Source of the DNA: Alphaproteobacteria bacterium
GTDB taxonomy: Bacteria; Pseudomonadota; Alphaproteobacteria; Rhizobiales; Xanthobacteraceae
Reading direction: 5' to 3'
Assembly: GCA_005884765.1 (NCBI GenBank)
Contig: VAZV01000130.1
Coordinates: forward strand, 1-64,000
DNA: 64,000 bases
Shown here: one piece after another, positions 17,509 to 26,116 of the stretch
Layout of the letters: each line of letters begins with the position of its first letter
How positions within the stretch are numbered: the stretch's first letter is position 1
The notes under the pieces: generated by a model
What the model was told of the DNA's origin: nothing
Databases searched by the model: none
What the model saw: the letters and a program-made list of their open reading frames with translations, nothing else
Translations under genes and position numbers: made by a program

Positions 17509-18720
17509 ATGTTCGCCAGAAATCTTTCGATGCTTGGCACGTTCGCGGCCGCGATCCTGGCATCGACCGTTGCCCACGCCCAGATCTCCGACGACGTCGT
17601 CAAGATCGGCGTGCTCACCGACATGAACGGCCCGGCGTCGACCCCGACCGGCCAGGGCTCGGTCGCATCAGCGCAGATGGCCGTCGACGATTTCGGCGGC
17701 GCGGTGCTCGGCAAGCCGATCAGCGTGATCGTTGGCGACCATCAATTAAAAGCCGATATCGGCGCCGGCATCGCGCGGCGCTGGTACGATGTCGACCAGG
17801 TCGATTTGATCGTCGACGTGCCGGTCTCCGCGGTGGGGCTTGCGGTGCAGAGCGTCGCCAATGAAAAAAAGCGATTGTTCATCACCCATTCCACCGGCAC
17901 CGCCGATTTCCACGGCAAGTTCTGCTCACCCTACGCGATGCAGTGGGTGTTCGACACCCGCGCGCTCGCGGTCGGCACCGCGCAGGCCGTGGTCAAGCGC
18001 GGCGGCGATAGCTGGTTCTTCATCACCGACGATTATGCGTTCGGCCATTCGCTGGAGCGCGATGCCTCGACCGTCATCAACGCCAACGGCGGCAAGGTGC
18101 TGGGCTCGGTGCGGCCGCCCTTAGCGACGCCCGACCTCTCCTCCTTCGTGCTGCAGGCGCAGGCTTCGAAAGCCAAGATCATCGGCATTGCCGCGGGGCC
18201 CCCCAACAACATGAACGAGATCAAGACTGCTTCCGAGTTCGGCGTGTTCAAGGGCGGCCAGCAGATGGCCGCGCTGCTGGCGCTGATCACCGACATTCAT
18301 TCGCTCGGCCTGCCGGCGGCACAGGGCCTATTGCTGACCACCTCGTTCTACTGGGACATGGACGACAAGACCCGCGAATGGTCGAAGCGCTACTTCGCCA
18401 AGATGAACCGGATGCCGACGATGTGGCAGGCCGGCGTCTATTCATCGGTGATGGCCTATCTCAACGCCGTCAAGGAAACCGGCACCGATGAGCCATTGAA
18501 GGTGGCGGCCCAGATGCGCGAGAAGCCGGTCGAGGATTTCTTCGCCCGCAACGGCAAGCTGCGCGACGACAATCTGATGGTGCACGACTTGATGCTGGTC
18601 CAGGTCAAGACGCCTGAGGAGAGCAAATATCCGTGGGATTATTACAAGATACTCGCGAACATATCGGGCCAGGACGCGTTCGGCCCGCCCGATCCGGCGT
18701 GCTCGCTGGTGAAGAAATGA
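17509..18720 (+). CDS. ABC transporter substrate-binding protein, branched-chain amino acid type
   Basis: A 403-residue periplasmic binding protein of the Peripla_BP_6 (LivJ/amide) class. The signal peptide MFARNLSMLGTFAAAILAST ends at AHAQ. The mature protein begins ISDDVVKIGVLTDMNGP and shows ARRWYDVDQVDLIVD and FFITDDYAFGHSLERDA. A strong GGGAGGAG ribosome site precedes the ATG. No permease or ATPase genes are nearby, so it either serves a distant transporter or is a sensor. Ligand unknown; relatives bind branched-chain amino acids, aromatic acids or urea. Confidence 0.9.
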   Translation: MFARNLSMLGTFAAAILASTVAHAQISDDVVKIGVLTDMNGPASTPTGQGSVASAQMAVDDFGGAVLGKPISVIVGDHQLKADIGAGIARRWYDVDQVDLIVDVPVSAVGLAVQSVANEKKRLFITHSTGTADFHGKFCSPYAMQWVFDTRALAVGTAQAVVKRGGDSWFFITDDYAFGHSLERDASTVINANGGKVLGSVRPPLATPDLSSFVLQAQASKAKIIGIAAGPPNNMNEIKTASEFGVFKGGQQMAALLALITDIHSLGLPAAQGLLLTTSFYWDMDDKTREWSKRYFAKMNRMPTMWQAGVYSSVMAYLNAVKETGTDEPLKVAAQMREKPVEDFFARNGKLRDDNLMVHDLMLVQVKTPEESKYPWDYYKILANISGQDAFGPPDPACSLVKK

Positions 18721-18730
18721 CTGCGTGCCA

Positions 18731-18813
18731 GTCATTCCGGGATGGTCCGAAAGGACCAGACCCGGAATCTCGAGATTCCGGGTTCGCTCGTTTCACTCCC
18801 GCCCCGGAATGAC
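18731..18813. repeat. palindromic intergenic repeat
   Basis: Arms GTCATTCCGGG and CCCGGAATGAC (allowing one change) bracket an inner palindrome CCGGAATCTCGAGATTCCGG. It is a REP-like element common in Bradyrhizobium-type intergenic DNA. It lies between the convergent ends of two solute-binding-protein genes. Confidence 0.75.
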
Positions 18814-18814
18814 C

Positions 18815-18846
18815 GTCGCCCTTCGAGGCCCGCCTCGAAGGGCGAC
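18815..18846. terminator. 15-bp perfect stem-loop between convergent genes
   Basis: Arms GTCGCCCTTCGAGGC and GCCTCGAAGGGCGAC are perfect complements with a 2-base spacer, directly before the stop of the TAXI gene. There is no T-run on either side, so it may be a Rho-dependent barrier, an mRNA 3'-end stabiliser or part of the neighbouring repeat, rather than a classical intrinsic terminator. Confidence 0.55.
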
Positions 18847-18848
18847 GC

Positions 18849-19814
18849 TCACTTCACCACCCCGATCTCGCGGAAATATCTGAGCACTCCGGGATGGATC
18901 AATTCCTCCTTCGGCGCCGCGGCGACGGTATTGGCCGCGGTGGTTTCGCAGGCTTGCGCCAGCTTTTTGCAGAACGTGGCCTCAGCGCTGTGCAGCGTGC
19001 GCGCGAGGCGATAGGCGAGGTCGTCAGGCAAGCTTTCGCGCGCCAGGATGAAGCTCCACGAGCCTACCGAATCGATCGGCGCGGTCTGGTTCGGATAGCT
19101 GCCCGCGGGAATCGTGAGCGGCTTGAGGAACGAATGCTTGGCCCTGATGCGCGCGATCTCGCTGGCATCGGGCGCGATGAACCGCGCGCCGGGGGGACTT
19201 GCCGCCATCGTGGAGAAGCCGGGCCAGCCGACGCCGGCACCCCACAATGCCGCGACCTGCCCGTCGAGTACCATCGCCGGGCCGTCGCCGGCGCGATCGA
19301 GATAAATCGATTGGAAATCATCGTCCTGCTTAAGTCCGAGACCGTCGAGCACATACCGCGACAGGATCGGCAGCCCAGAACCCTTGGCACCGAATACGAC
19401 CCGCTTGCCGACGAGATCGCGGATGGTTTTGTCCGGGCTATCGGCCCGCACCACGAACATGCCCGGGCTTGAGTACATCGCGGTCAGAATTTTCAGTTTC
19501 GTCGCCGGCCGCCCGATACCCATCAAAGCTTCGTAGGAGGGCTCGCCGGCAACCAGCGCAATATCGAGTTGGCCTGCTTCCAATAACGGAATGTTCTCGT
19601 TGCTGCCTTTGGTATTACGAGGCTCGATCGACAGCGTGGAGCTGGCTGCATTGACGATTTCGGCAAATGCGTTGCCGTAAAGCGGGAAGCCACCGCCGGG
19701 CGTTGCGGTTCCCAGGCTGATCGTGGTCTTTTGAATGGCCTTGCCTCCATCTTGCGCCGCAGCGCCGCCGGTCAACAGCAAAACAGCAGCGCAGACAATT
19801 CTGGAAAATTTCAT
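18849..19814 (-). CDS. TAXI-family TRAP transporter solute-binding protein
   Basis: A 321-residue secreted protein with signal peptide MKFSRIVCAAVLLLTGGAAA|Q. TAXI-family blocks are clear: TISLGTATPGGGFPLYGNAFAEIVN at the start of the mature chain, NENIPLLEAGQLDIALVAGE, LVGKRVVFGAKGSGLPIL and the C-terminal HPGVLRYFREIGV. TAXI proteins deliver carboxylates such as glutamate-like compounds to DctQM-type permeases, but no permease is present here. Divergent from the TctC gene that follows. Confidence 0.88.
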   Translation of the reverse strand: MKFSRIVCAAVLLLTGGAAAQDGGKAIQKTTISLGTATPGGGFPLYGNAFAEIVNAASSTLSIEPRNTKGSNENIPLLEAGQLDIALVAGEPSYEALMGIGRPATKLKILTAMYSSPGMFVVRADSPDKTIRDLVGKRVVFGAKGSGLPILSRYVLDGLGLKQDDDFQSIYLDRAGDGPAMVLDGQVAALWGAGVGWPGFSTMAASPPGARFIAPDASEIARIRAKHSFLKPLTIPAGSYPNQTAPIDSVGSWSFILARESLPDDLAYRLARTLHSAEATFCKKLAQACETTAANTVAAAPKEELIHPGVLRYFREIGVVK

Positions 19815-19942
19815 TTTCGACCTCCGGCACCGCGTCTCGCGTCAACGCGACCGACCGCAGGGCGCGAGAGATGTTGTAGGCAAGGTCCGGAATTTATGGA
19901 AGCGTGTGTTTCAATGACACAGACAAAATGACGGGAGCGGCC

Positions 19943-20923
19943 ATGTTGGGATTCTTGCGTGCAGCGTCGTTCGGTGTCGCGTGCCTGATCGGCATCGCCG
20001 CCGGGAGCTTCCATGCATCCGCCGCCGACACCTATCCGAACCGCCCGGTACGCTGGCTGATCGGTTTCGCCCCCGGCGGCCCGGTCGATATCGTGGCGCG
20101 CATCATGGCGCAGTGGCTGTCGGACCATTTCGGCCAACAGTTCGTGGTGGAAAACCGTAGCGGCTCCGGCGGCAATATCGCAACCGCGGCTGCGATCAGT
20201 TCGCCGGCGGACGGCTATACGCTATTGTTCAGCGGCGCCAACAACGCGATCTCGGCCTCGCTCTACAAGAGGCTGCCGTTCGACTTCATCCGCGACACCG
20301 TGCCGATCGCGAGCTTCATGCAAGTGCCCAACATGCTGGTGGTGGCGAACGCCATGCCGGTGAAAACCGTGGCGGAACTAATCGACTATTGCAAAGCCAA
20401 TCCCGGCAGGGTGGCCTATGCCTCGTCGGGCAACGGCACCTCGGTGCACATGTCTGCGGAGCTGTTCAAGGCGATGACCAAATGCGACATGGTGCATGTG
20501 CCCTATCGCGGATCGGCGATCGCGTTTCCCGATGTCATCTCCAACAAAGTGCAACTGATCTTCGACAATCTTCCTTCCGCGCTCGAACAAGCGCGCGGCG
20601 GCAGCGTGCGTGCGCTCGCCGTCACCTCGCCGCAACGCTGGCCCAGCCTACCCGACCTTCCCGCCATCGCCGAGACGGTGCCGGGATATGAGGCGACCGT
20701 GTTCTATGGCATCTCTGCGCCGAAGGGCACGCCGGGCGAAATCGTCGGCATCCTTAACCGGGCCGTCGGCGAGGCGCTCAGGGACCCCAAGCTGGTGGCG
20801 CGGCTTGCCGAGATTGGCGGCCTGCCGATGCCGCTGAGCCCGGATGGATACGGCAAGCTGATCGCGGAGGAGACCGAAAAATGGCGCAAGGTGGTCGAGT
20901 TCGCCGGCGTTTCGGTGGACTAG
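19943..20923 (+). CDS. tripartite tricarboxylate transporter (TctC/Bug) solute-binding protein
   Basis: A 326-residue Bug-family receptor. The start is put at the ATG at 19943, which has GGGAG six bases upstream, and begins MLGFLRAASFGVACLIG with cleavage near SAA. Family motifs: YPNRPVRWLIGFAPGGPVD, VVENRSGSGGNIATAA, VPNMLVVANAM, YASSGNGTSVHMSAE and LIFDNLPSAL. Genomes of this group carry many orphan Bug receptors; no TctA or TctB is adjacent, so ligand and partner are unknown. Confidence 0.9.
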   Translation: MLGFLRAASFGVACLIGIAAGSFHASAADTYPNRPVRWLIGFAPGGPVDIVARIMAQWLSDHFGQQFVVENRSGSGGNIATAAAISSPADGYTLLFSGANNAISASLYKRLPFDFIRDTVPIASFMQVPNMLVVANAMPVKTVAELIDYCKANPGRVAYASSGNGTSVHMSAELFKAMTKCDMVHVPYRGSAIAFPDVISNKVQLIFDNLPSALEQARGGSVRALAVTSPQRWPSLPDLPAIAETVPGYEATVFYGISAPKGTPGEIVGILNRAVGEALRDPKLVARLAEIGGLPMPLSPDGYGKLIAEETEKWRKVVEFAGVSVD

Positions 20924-21007
20924 CGGCGGCATTGCCGGATCGCCGGTCACCCTGTAAACGTTGCCGGCACCGTTGCCCGCCCTCGAAACGAGCGGCAGTC
21001 TGCGGCG

Positions 21008-21083
21008 GGGCCTGTAGCTCAATGGTTAGAGCCGGCCGCTCATAACGGTCTGGTTCCTGGTTCGAGTCCAGGCAGGCCCACCA
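21008..21083 (+). tRNA. tRNA-Ile2 (anticodon CAU, lysidine-modified type)
   Basis: A complete 76-base cloverleaf: acceptor arms GGGCCTG and CAGGCCC, D-arm AGCTCAATGGTTAGAGC, anticodon loop CTCATAA, T-arm with GGTTCGAGTCC, and encoded CCA at 21081-21083. The CAT anticodon could be Met, but the anticodon arm CCGCTCATAACGG and overall sequence match the minor tRNA-Ile that TilS converts to read AUA. It lies at the boundary between core-like genes and the accessory region. Confidence 0.93.
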
Positions 21084-21097
21084 CGCTTCGCCCTGAC

Positions 21098-21415
21098 GGG
21101 CTACGCGTGGCGCAGCCATGCGGAGACCGTCAGGGCGAAGCGTGTCCGGCCTAGCTTGAGTGAAACGAAAGCGAAGACGGACTGGCGGTCGCAGCCCTCT
21201 TAAGCGAAGGCGGGCTACGCGTGGCGCAGCCATGCGGAGACCGTCAGGACGAAGCGTGTCCGGCCTAGCTTGAGTGAAACGAAAGCGAAGACGGACTGGC
21301 GGTCGCAGCCCTCTTAAGCGAAGGCGGGCTACGCGTGGCGCAGCCATGCGGAGACCGTCAGGGCGAAGCGTGTCCGGCGTAGCTTGAGCGAAGCGAGGGC
21401 GAAGACGGACTGGCG
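21098..21415. repeat. 114-bp tandem repeat, about 2.8 copies
   Basis: The unit begins GGGCTACGCGTGGCGCAGCC and recurs at 21098, 21212 and 21326, with only a few substitutions; the third copy is truncated near 21415. The unit contains short inverted segments (CGCTTCGCCCTGAC, GTCAGGGCGAAGCG). The period is a multiple of three, so a spurious minus-strand frame runs through it. The repeat sits 15 bases after the tRNA and continues into dispersed repeat-like sequence to about 21600. Confidence 0.88.
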
Positions 21416-22291
21416 CCGCGAGGAGCCACCGCGAGCTACGGCTAGGCAAGCCATGCACCTTCGCTCCCAACCAAAATATCGAAAACAACCCCATGCAAAG
21501 TAGCATGATGGTCGCTGGCTGAGATGCTTTGAGCGATCCCGCGAAAACATTTTGACACGTCGGGCAACTCAGGCGCACTATTCCATCATCACGCAATTTG
21601 TAAAACGCCCATGGTCCTGCCCAACAACGGGCTCCTCTAGCGCGTTTGCAGGCGAAAAATCGTTACCCAAAATTGAAGTTGCTCCGGCGCGCCACAGCGA
21701 ACGACTGTCCGCGTTGCCGAACCACGCGCGCCTCCGACGCGCGTGCCGAGAAATGTCGACATGAACACAGTCGGCCATGTTCGCAGCCGGCCAACCGCTT
21801 CGGCTCTTAAGGCCGTGAACCCATAAAGTGAGGAGGACCGGCGCTGCATGATGCCGAGTATTCGACGAGCCTTGTGCATATCGTGTCCGAGCGATAGCGG
21901 TATGTGTAGTAATCTCGCGGCGCATATTTCGACGCGACGTAATCCTTTAACTTTTTCTCCGCGGCTGCAATCTCATCTGCGCAGCGCAGCCTGTGCTGAT
22001 ATCGCGGCCGTTGTCTCGGATGATCCATGTTGCTCGGTGGGTAACCTTTCGAGTCTTGTCTCGGCGGGCCGCCTTAAGCTGGAGCCTGGCACCATTTCTT
22101 TCCCGGGAGGCCCTTCAGCGCCGGTTGTCCAGCATCGCGTCGGCGAGCAACAACGGTAACACCGTGCGCTCGCCTTGGATTTGGCTTTGTATCATCACAC
22201 ACTAAAGCGGAGTGTATCGTGTTCTCGCCATCTTTTGAGCCTGCAAGGCATTACGAAACGAAGACACCAGTGCATGAAGGCAGGGAAGATC
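21416..22291. other. gene-poor stretch after the tandem repeat
   Basis: The first 180 bases look like dispersed non-coding repeat sequence typical of this genus. The remainder holds several overlapping short frames on both strands with no consistent coding pattern. One minus-strand fragment (21807-22028, with KKLKDYVASKYAPRDYYTYR) might be the remnant of a small gene. No promoter for the next gene can be assigned with confidence. Confidence 0.45.
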
Positions 22292-23722
22292 ATGGCAACC
22301 ACACAAATGTCTTTCGCGGAAGTCGGTACGCTCTTCAACACAGTAACTGATGAGTTGGCAGGTGGCGTCACCCCACAAAACCAAACCCTGCTCCTCAATC
22401 AAGTCGCAACCGTCCAAACGCAAATTCAGGGGTTAGTTGACAGTGGAATATTCAATAATCTAGTCGACGACGGGGGTAACGCAAACCCTGGTGCCGTTGT
22501 CCGCGCCCAGAATATTGGCGATCAAATGAATTTCCTAAAACAGGAAATCAGCGCTTACGGCGGAAGCGCCTTTGACCCCAAATACATCAACGATGTCGTC
22601 AGGGATGTTCAAGACATCGTGGGCAATGACGACAACCTGGGTGCACTGGCCCAACAGGGCGGTCATTCCGGTTTCCAACAGGTCTCCTTTCTTCTCACCC
22701 CTCCGACCCCCTTTGCAGATTCAGGTGCGCAAACGACCGCCCTTCTGCAATTTATCTCAGACACGGCTTCGCTTACCGAACGTGCACAAACGCTGGCGGG
22801 TATTGATCCCCATTCAGCAGAGGTCCAACAGTTAATAGCGGATGTCGAGACGTTTTCTCATAACGCCGATGCTTACTCGACAGCACAAGGCGGGCTATTC
22901 TCTGCCCGTTTCAACAACGAATTTGCCCTCGATGGCGTCCAGGGAACGGCCTCGCGTGAATTAATTGCCGGTCTCGAAAAGGGTGACGGCAATCTCGTCG
23001 CCGGCGCCGTGGATGTATTGCAAGACAACGCCGCGGATGTGCAGGGAAATATGCTGACACAAGGAAATACTTTTACGCCTGCGCCTAATGGCGGTATCCC
23101 CGCTAACATTAACACCGTTCACGATGCCGGGGCTGTCTTCGATGACGCCGTGACTAAGCTCATCGGCGGTGTCTATTCCGGTAACCAGCAATCCGTCCTC
23201 GCTGATCTGAATGCGGTCCAGACCGGTCTCCAGGCCGCGATCACGAACGAGGGGATCACTGGGGATGCCCTCAGCCATATCAATCACGTCTTCAGTCTTT
23301 TGGGTCAGGAAAGCTCCTTGGTGGGCAGTATCAACACTGCATCACCTACGCCGGTCTCTTCGATCAATGGCGAGATCAATCAAGTCCAGGCAGAAATCTT
23401 GAATGCCATCAATAGTGACCCGACCTTAGTCGACCTGGCAAATAGCTCTGATGATAACTTCAGCTTCGTAGCCCTACCGCCGGGGACGACACCTACGACC
23501 AACCCAACCGGCGTTGCTTCGACCGCGCCTGCGACGCCGCCGGCTCCTCCCTCCGCCGGGGGGGCCAATCCTCCCGCTCCGCCAAGTGCTGCAGGCCAAA
23601 GCGGCATCGGAGCAGTAGCATCCAATCAGGATTCCGGCGCTCCCGCTGCCCCTCAACCCGATCCGCACGATGTTCACCACGGACATGTACCCGACGCTCA
23701 CTTTCACCATTTGTGGGGCTGA
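22292..23722 (+). CDS. large acidic hypothetical protein with internal duplication and His-rich tail
   Basis: 476 residues from the ATG at 22292, which has AGGGAAG a few bases upstream; the frame is open to 22175. No signal peptide or membrane helix. It is rich in Asn, Gln, Asp and Ala with few Cys or Trp. Residues 8-53 and 277-322 are related (LAGGVTPQNQ / LIGGVYSGNQ, then VATVQTQIQ / LNAVQTGLQ), showing a duplicated helical module. Residues 397-455 are a Pro/Ala linker and the end is His-rich (VHHGHVPDAHFHHLWG). Composition suggests an extracellular or surface protein exported without a Sec signal, but no export signal is proven. Confidence 0.75.
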   Translation: MATTQMSFAEVGTLFNTVTDELAGGVTPQNQTLLLNQVATVQTQIQGLVDSGIFNNLVDDGGNANPGAVVRAQNIGDQMNFLKQEISAYGGSAFDPKYINDVVRDVQDIVGNDDNLGALAQQGGHSGFQQVSFLLTPPTPFADSGAQTTALLQFISDTASLTERAQTLAGIDPHSAEVQQLIADVETFSHNADAYSTAQGGLFSARFNNEFALDGVQGTASRELIAGLEKGDGNLVAGAVDVLQDNAADVQGNMLTQGNTFTPAPNGGIPANINTVHDAGAVFDDAVTKLIGGVYSGNQQSVLADLNAVQTGLQAAITNEGITGDALSHINHVFSLLGQESSLVGSINTASPTPVSSINGEINQVQAEILNAINSDPTLVDLANSSDDNFSFVALPPGTTPTTNPTGVASTAPATPPAPPSAGGANPPAPPSAAGQSGIGAVASNQDSGAPAAPQPDPHDVHHGHVPDAHFHHLWG

Positions 23723-23981
23723 CGGCGCTGCGTCAACGCGAAGCATAAAGGAAGCGGCCCGAGCGCGGCTGTAGCGTCGGCGCCTCCACAAGAGTCTAGT
23801 TGTGCTGGACAGCATTTCTCTTCAGACGAGGCAATGGATCTCTCCGAAGTTTGCACACGCCTGACAATCCGCGTCGCCGTCGTCGCAATTTGAACCATCA
23901 ACGATGACGACGGCGCTGAATTTGCGAAGCACAGCGACAGCGCGACCTTCAGAACAATCGGCATCTATGCCTTCGTACGGT

Positions 23982-24375
23982 CATGTGCTCGCGCCATTGG
24001 CGCGAGAAGATCTCGTTGACCAGCATGTCCGCCGTTTCGACACCAACGCCCAGGATGCGGGCAATCAGCCGGACCATCGCGTGTTTTCTTCTCCGCAGCA
24101 GGCGCCACCGCGAGCTTGCGCAGGCGTTCCTGTTCGACCCGCGCGGATCTGATCGCGCACGACACGTAGCCGCGCGGCCGGCTTCGTGGCGCCAACGATG
24201 CAAGAGCTTGAGCAGCTTTCCTCGTGGGCATCGAATTTCTTGAGGTTGACGTTCGACGCCGGAGCGCCGCAGCCGACCACTTCGTTTGGCTCATCTCGAT
24301 CACGGCGATGATTGTGCTATCCTGATCGAGAGCGGTGAGGGACCTGCTCGCGTCAAAACGAAAATGTTGCGACAT
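23982..24375 (-). pseudogene. decayed IS110-family transposase
   Basis: Pieces of an IS110-type transposase in different frames of the minus strand. An N-terminal part has MSQHFRFDASRSLTALDQDS and STIIAVIEMSQ, a middle part has PLKKFDAHEE-like and HRWRHEAGRA sequence, and a C-terminal DNA-contact domain piece has ARILGVGVETADMLVNEIF. The order is preserved but the frame changes at least twice and the catalytic middle is deleted, so it is non-functional. It marks past insertion just upstream of the exosortase-like locus. Confidence 0.75.
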
Positions 24376-24460
24376 GGGGGGCTCCATCGGTAGCCGTTGA
24401 ACAGCACCCATGGTGCCATGCTCTCGCCACTCGCCCATAGCATCTGCACAATAGCTGCCA

Positions 24461-24982
24461 TCAGCCGAGTTTCACTTCTTGATGTTCAATGACATTCAGC
24501 ACAGGTCTCCCCTGTATGCCTTGAAGCTCACCCCACGGGAGTTGTTCGGCATTGCACGATGAGTTCACCGCTACGCTGATGACGGGGGTAATGTGCTCAA
24601 TCAATCCAAGCTCGCGAAGAAACCTCGACCAAAGGTAATTTAGCATTGTCCATACTACTGGCTGTTGGTCGTACACCGTGCCGCGAAAGACGACGAACGA
24701 GCGATCTGTGCCCGCAGCAAGATGTCGAATGAGATCCTGGTTCGATCCATCGTGGGTAAGCCTTGCGATCTGCAGATGGCATGAGACTGTGGTCGCTCGG
24801 ATGATCGGCGTGTAATTCACCATCTCGTCGGTCACGACGACGTTGAAGTGGTTGCGTTCGAGGAATCTGATAAGATCTTCCTTTAAATAGTTTTGATCAT
24901 CGGGCCCGATCGTGGTCTTCCATCCAATGGTCAGCAGAAGCACGGCTGCGATAGACCACCTAAATGCGCCGGAAGAGCTCAT
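24461..24982 (-). CDS. membrane-anchored partner of the exosortase-like protein
   Basis: A 173-residue protein with one N-terminal hydrophobic anchor (WSIAAVLLLTIGW, residues about 9-21) and a soluble domain, presumably periplasmic. The domain contains NVVVTDEMVNYTPIIRATTVSCHLQ... type beta-rich sequence and VISVAVNSSC; two cysteines (in VSCHL and SSCNA) could pair. Its start overlaps the end of the exosortase-like gene by 23 bp, implying obligate co-expression. Exosortase loci often carry an EpsI-like accessory of similar topology, but I cannot align this protein to EpsI. Function unknown. Confidence 0.72.
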   Translation of the reverse strand: MSSSGAFRWSIAAVLLLTIGWKTTIGPDDQNYLKEDLIRFLERNHFNVVVTDEMVNYTPIIRATTVSCHLQIARLTHDGSNQDLIRHLAAGTDRSFVVFRGTVYDQQPVVWTMLNYLWSRFLRELGLIEHITPVISVAVNSSCNAEQLPWGELQGIQGRPVLNVIEHQEVKLG

Positions 24983-25817
24983 GTCTTACCCCTAGCACAC
25001 TGAAGCCGACTATCAGGCCGAGTATGAGTGTGTTGGCGACCGCGTCGCTCCATGGGCTATGGAATGTAGCGTAATGCCATTGGCTTAATCCCTGGACACT
25101 TATTCGCGTAACGTTCACCGCTATCACTGAAATGCAGGCCATGAGACACCAAAACAGATCGTAAGCGGATTTCTTGTGGCAGACTAATTGGCTCACGGTA
25201 ACCCAACACAGGAATGCAAGAGACACGTTCGCAAGCGAAGAACAAGATGGCAGGATGACAAGAACTCCGGACCCGTCACCAAATTCAACGATGTCTCCAG
25301 ACCGATGAGTGCCCAATATCCAACCAACGAGTGATGCGTCGATTTGCAATATTGGATTGGCAAAAAACTGAAACAGCAATCGGCTCCAGAGCATGGGTAC
25401 GGTGGCAGCCAGTAATATGAAAGCGCCCCTTCGATATAAGGCGACATTCGTGGAGATAATGATGTAGAGGCTTAGTACGGTTACTGCGAGCCAGCTCAGG
25501 GGTCCGATCGGAAGAATGACTAGAAAGACAAAACCTGCACCCATGGCCAGCTCGGACGAACGAACCCCAATCGTTCGGTCTCGAAGAACAAGAGATACCC
25601 CGGCGGCACAAGAAATCCACACCACTGCGCTAATTTCGAAGGTATTGAAAAGCGCATCCGCCCATCCAAGCCGGTTGATTGATTGGATGATGCGTGATGC
25701 GAGGCCACTTACACAGCCGAGAGTGAATAGCCCCGCAAAGAATTCGCCGCGAGGCAATTCCCCTGCCATTCGCAATCCGGAACCACGCACAATCAATTCG
25801 CTTAAGTAAGCAATCAC
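24960..25817 (-). CDS. exosortase-like membrane transpeptidase
   Basis: A 285-residue, strongly hydrophobic protein with about eight helices, starting at a GTG. It carries in the right order and spacing the three residues of the exosortase catalytic triad: Cys192 in LPSCSSLANVS, Arg238 in VNVTRIS, and His253 in ATFHSPW, with helices between. The classic motif is CSG; here it is CSS. The family cleaves and re-anchors proteins bearing C-terminal sorting signals, usually with exopolysaccharide production. A candidate substrate gene lies 300 bp upstream and a coupled partner overlaps downstream. Family call is from motif reading, not alignment. Confidence 0.72.
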   Translation of the reverse strand: MIAYLSELIVRGSGLRMAGELPRGEFFAGLFTLGCVSGLASRIIQSINRLGWADALFNTFEISAVVWISCAAGVSLVLRDRTIGVRSSELAMGAGFVFLVILPIGPLSWLAVTVLSLYIIISTNVALYRRGAFILLAATVPMLWSRLLFQFFANPILQIDASLVGWILGTHRSGDIVEFGDGSGVLVILPSCSSLANVSLAFLCWVTVSQLVCHKKSAYDLFWCLMACISVIAVNVTRISVQGLSQWHYATFHSPWSDAVANTLILGLIVGFSVLGVRHELFRRI

Positions 25818-26116
25818 AATCTGTGCCTCGTCTCACTTTCAGCTTAGCCGAGACGAGTTCGCGCGACAAACGGTCGAGTCTTTTGGAGAATCGAAGTTCC
25901 CTTGATGAGGTTTGGACCAGTGTAGACGACAGCAGACACTGCGCGTTCGTCGGGGCAATATCAGCAGAGGTTTGCGATAGACTGCAACACCTCACCTGCG
26001 CGGCGCAGCTGATTATGGCTAGCCATCGCTTCTTTCGGGATTAGCATGCCGCCCTGTTGCGACCGATTAGGTACGAAGTATCAGGTTGCCCAGGGGCGGG
26101 CTCAAGGATAGCAATG
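25818..26116. other. spacer between exosortase-like and substrate-like genes
   Basis: No convincing gene is present on either strand. It could contain a separate promoter for the exosortase-like pair, or an mRNA processing region, since the flanking genes share orientation. No clear terminator hairpin with T-run is seen. Confidence 0.4.

Noticed and set aside
21098..21415. CRISPR-like repeat array
   Set aside because: The repeats are 114 bp and contiguous without unique spacers, and no cas genes are present.
20778..21596. Long minus-strand frame with a 38-residue repeated segment, overlapping the tRNA
   Set aside because: It runs antisense through tRNA-Ile and the 114-bp repeat; the LDSNQEPDRYERPALT-like sequence is a known artefact of translating tRNA antisense strands.
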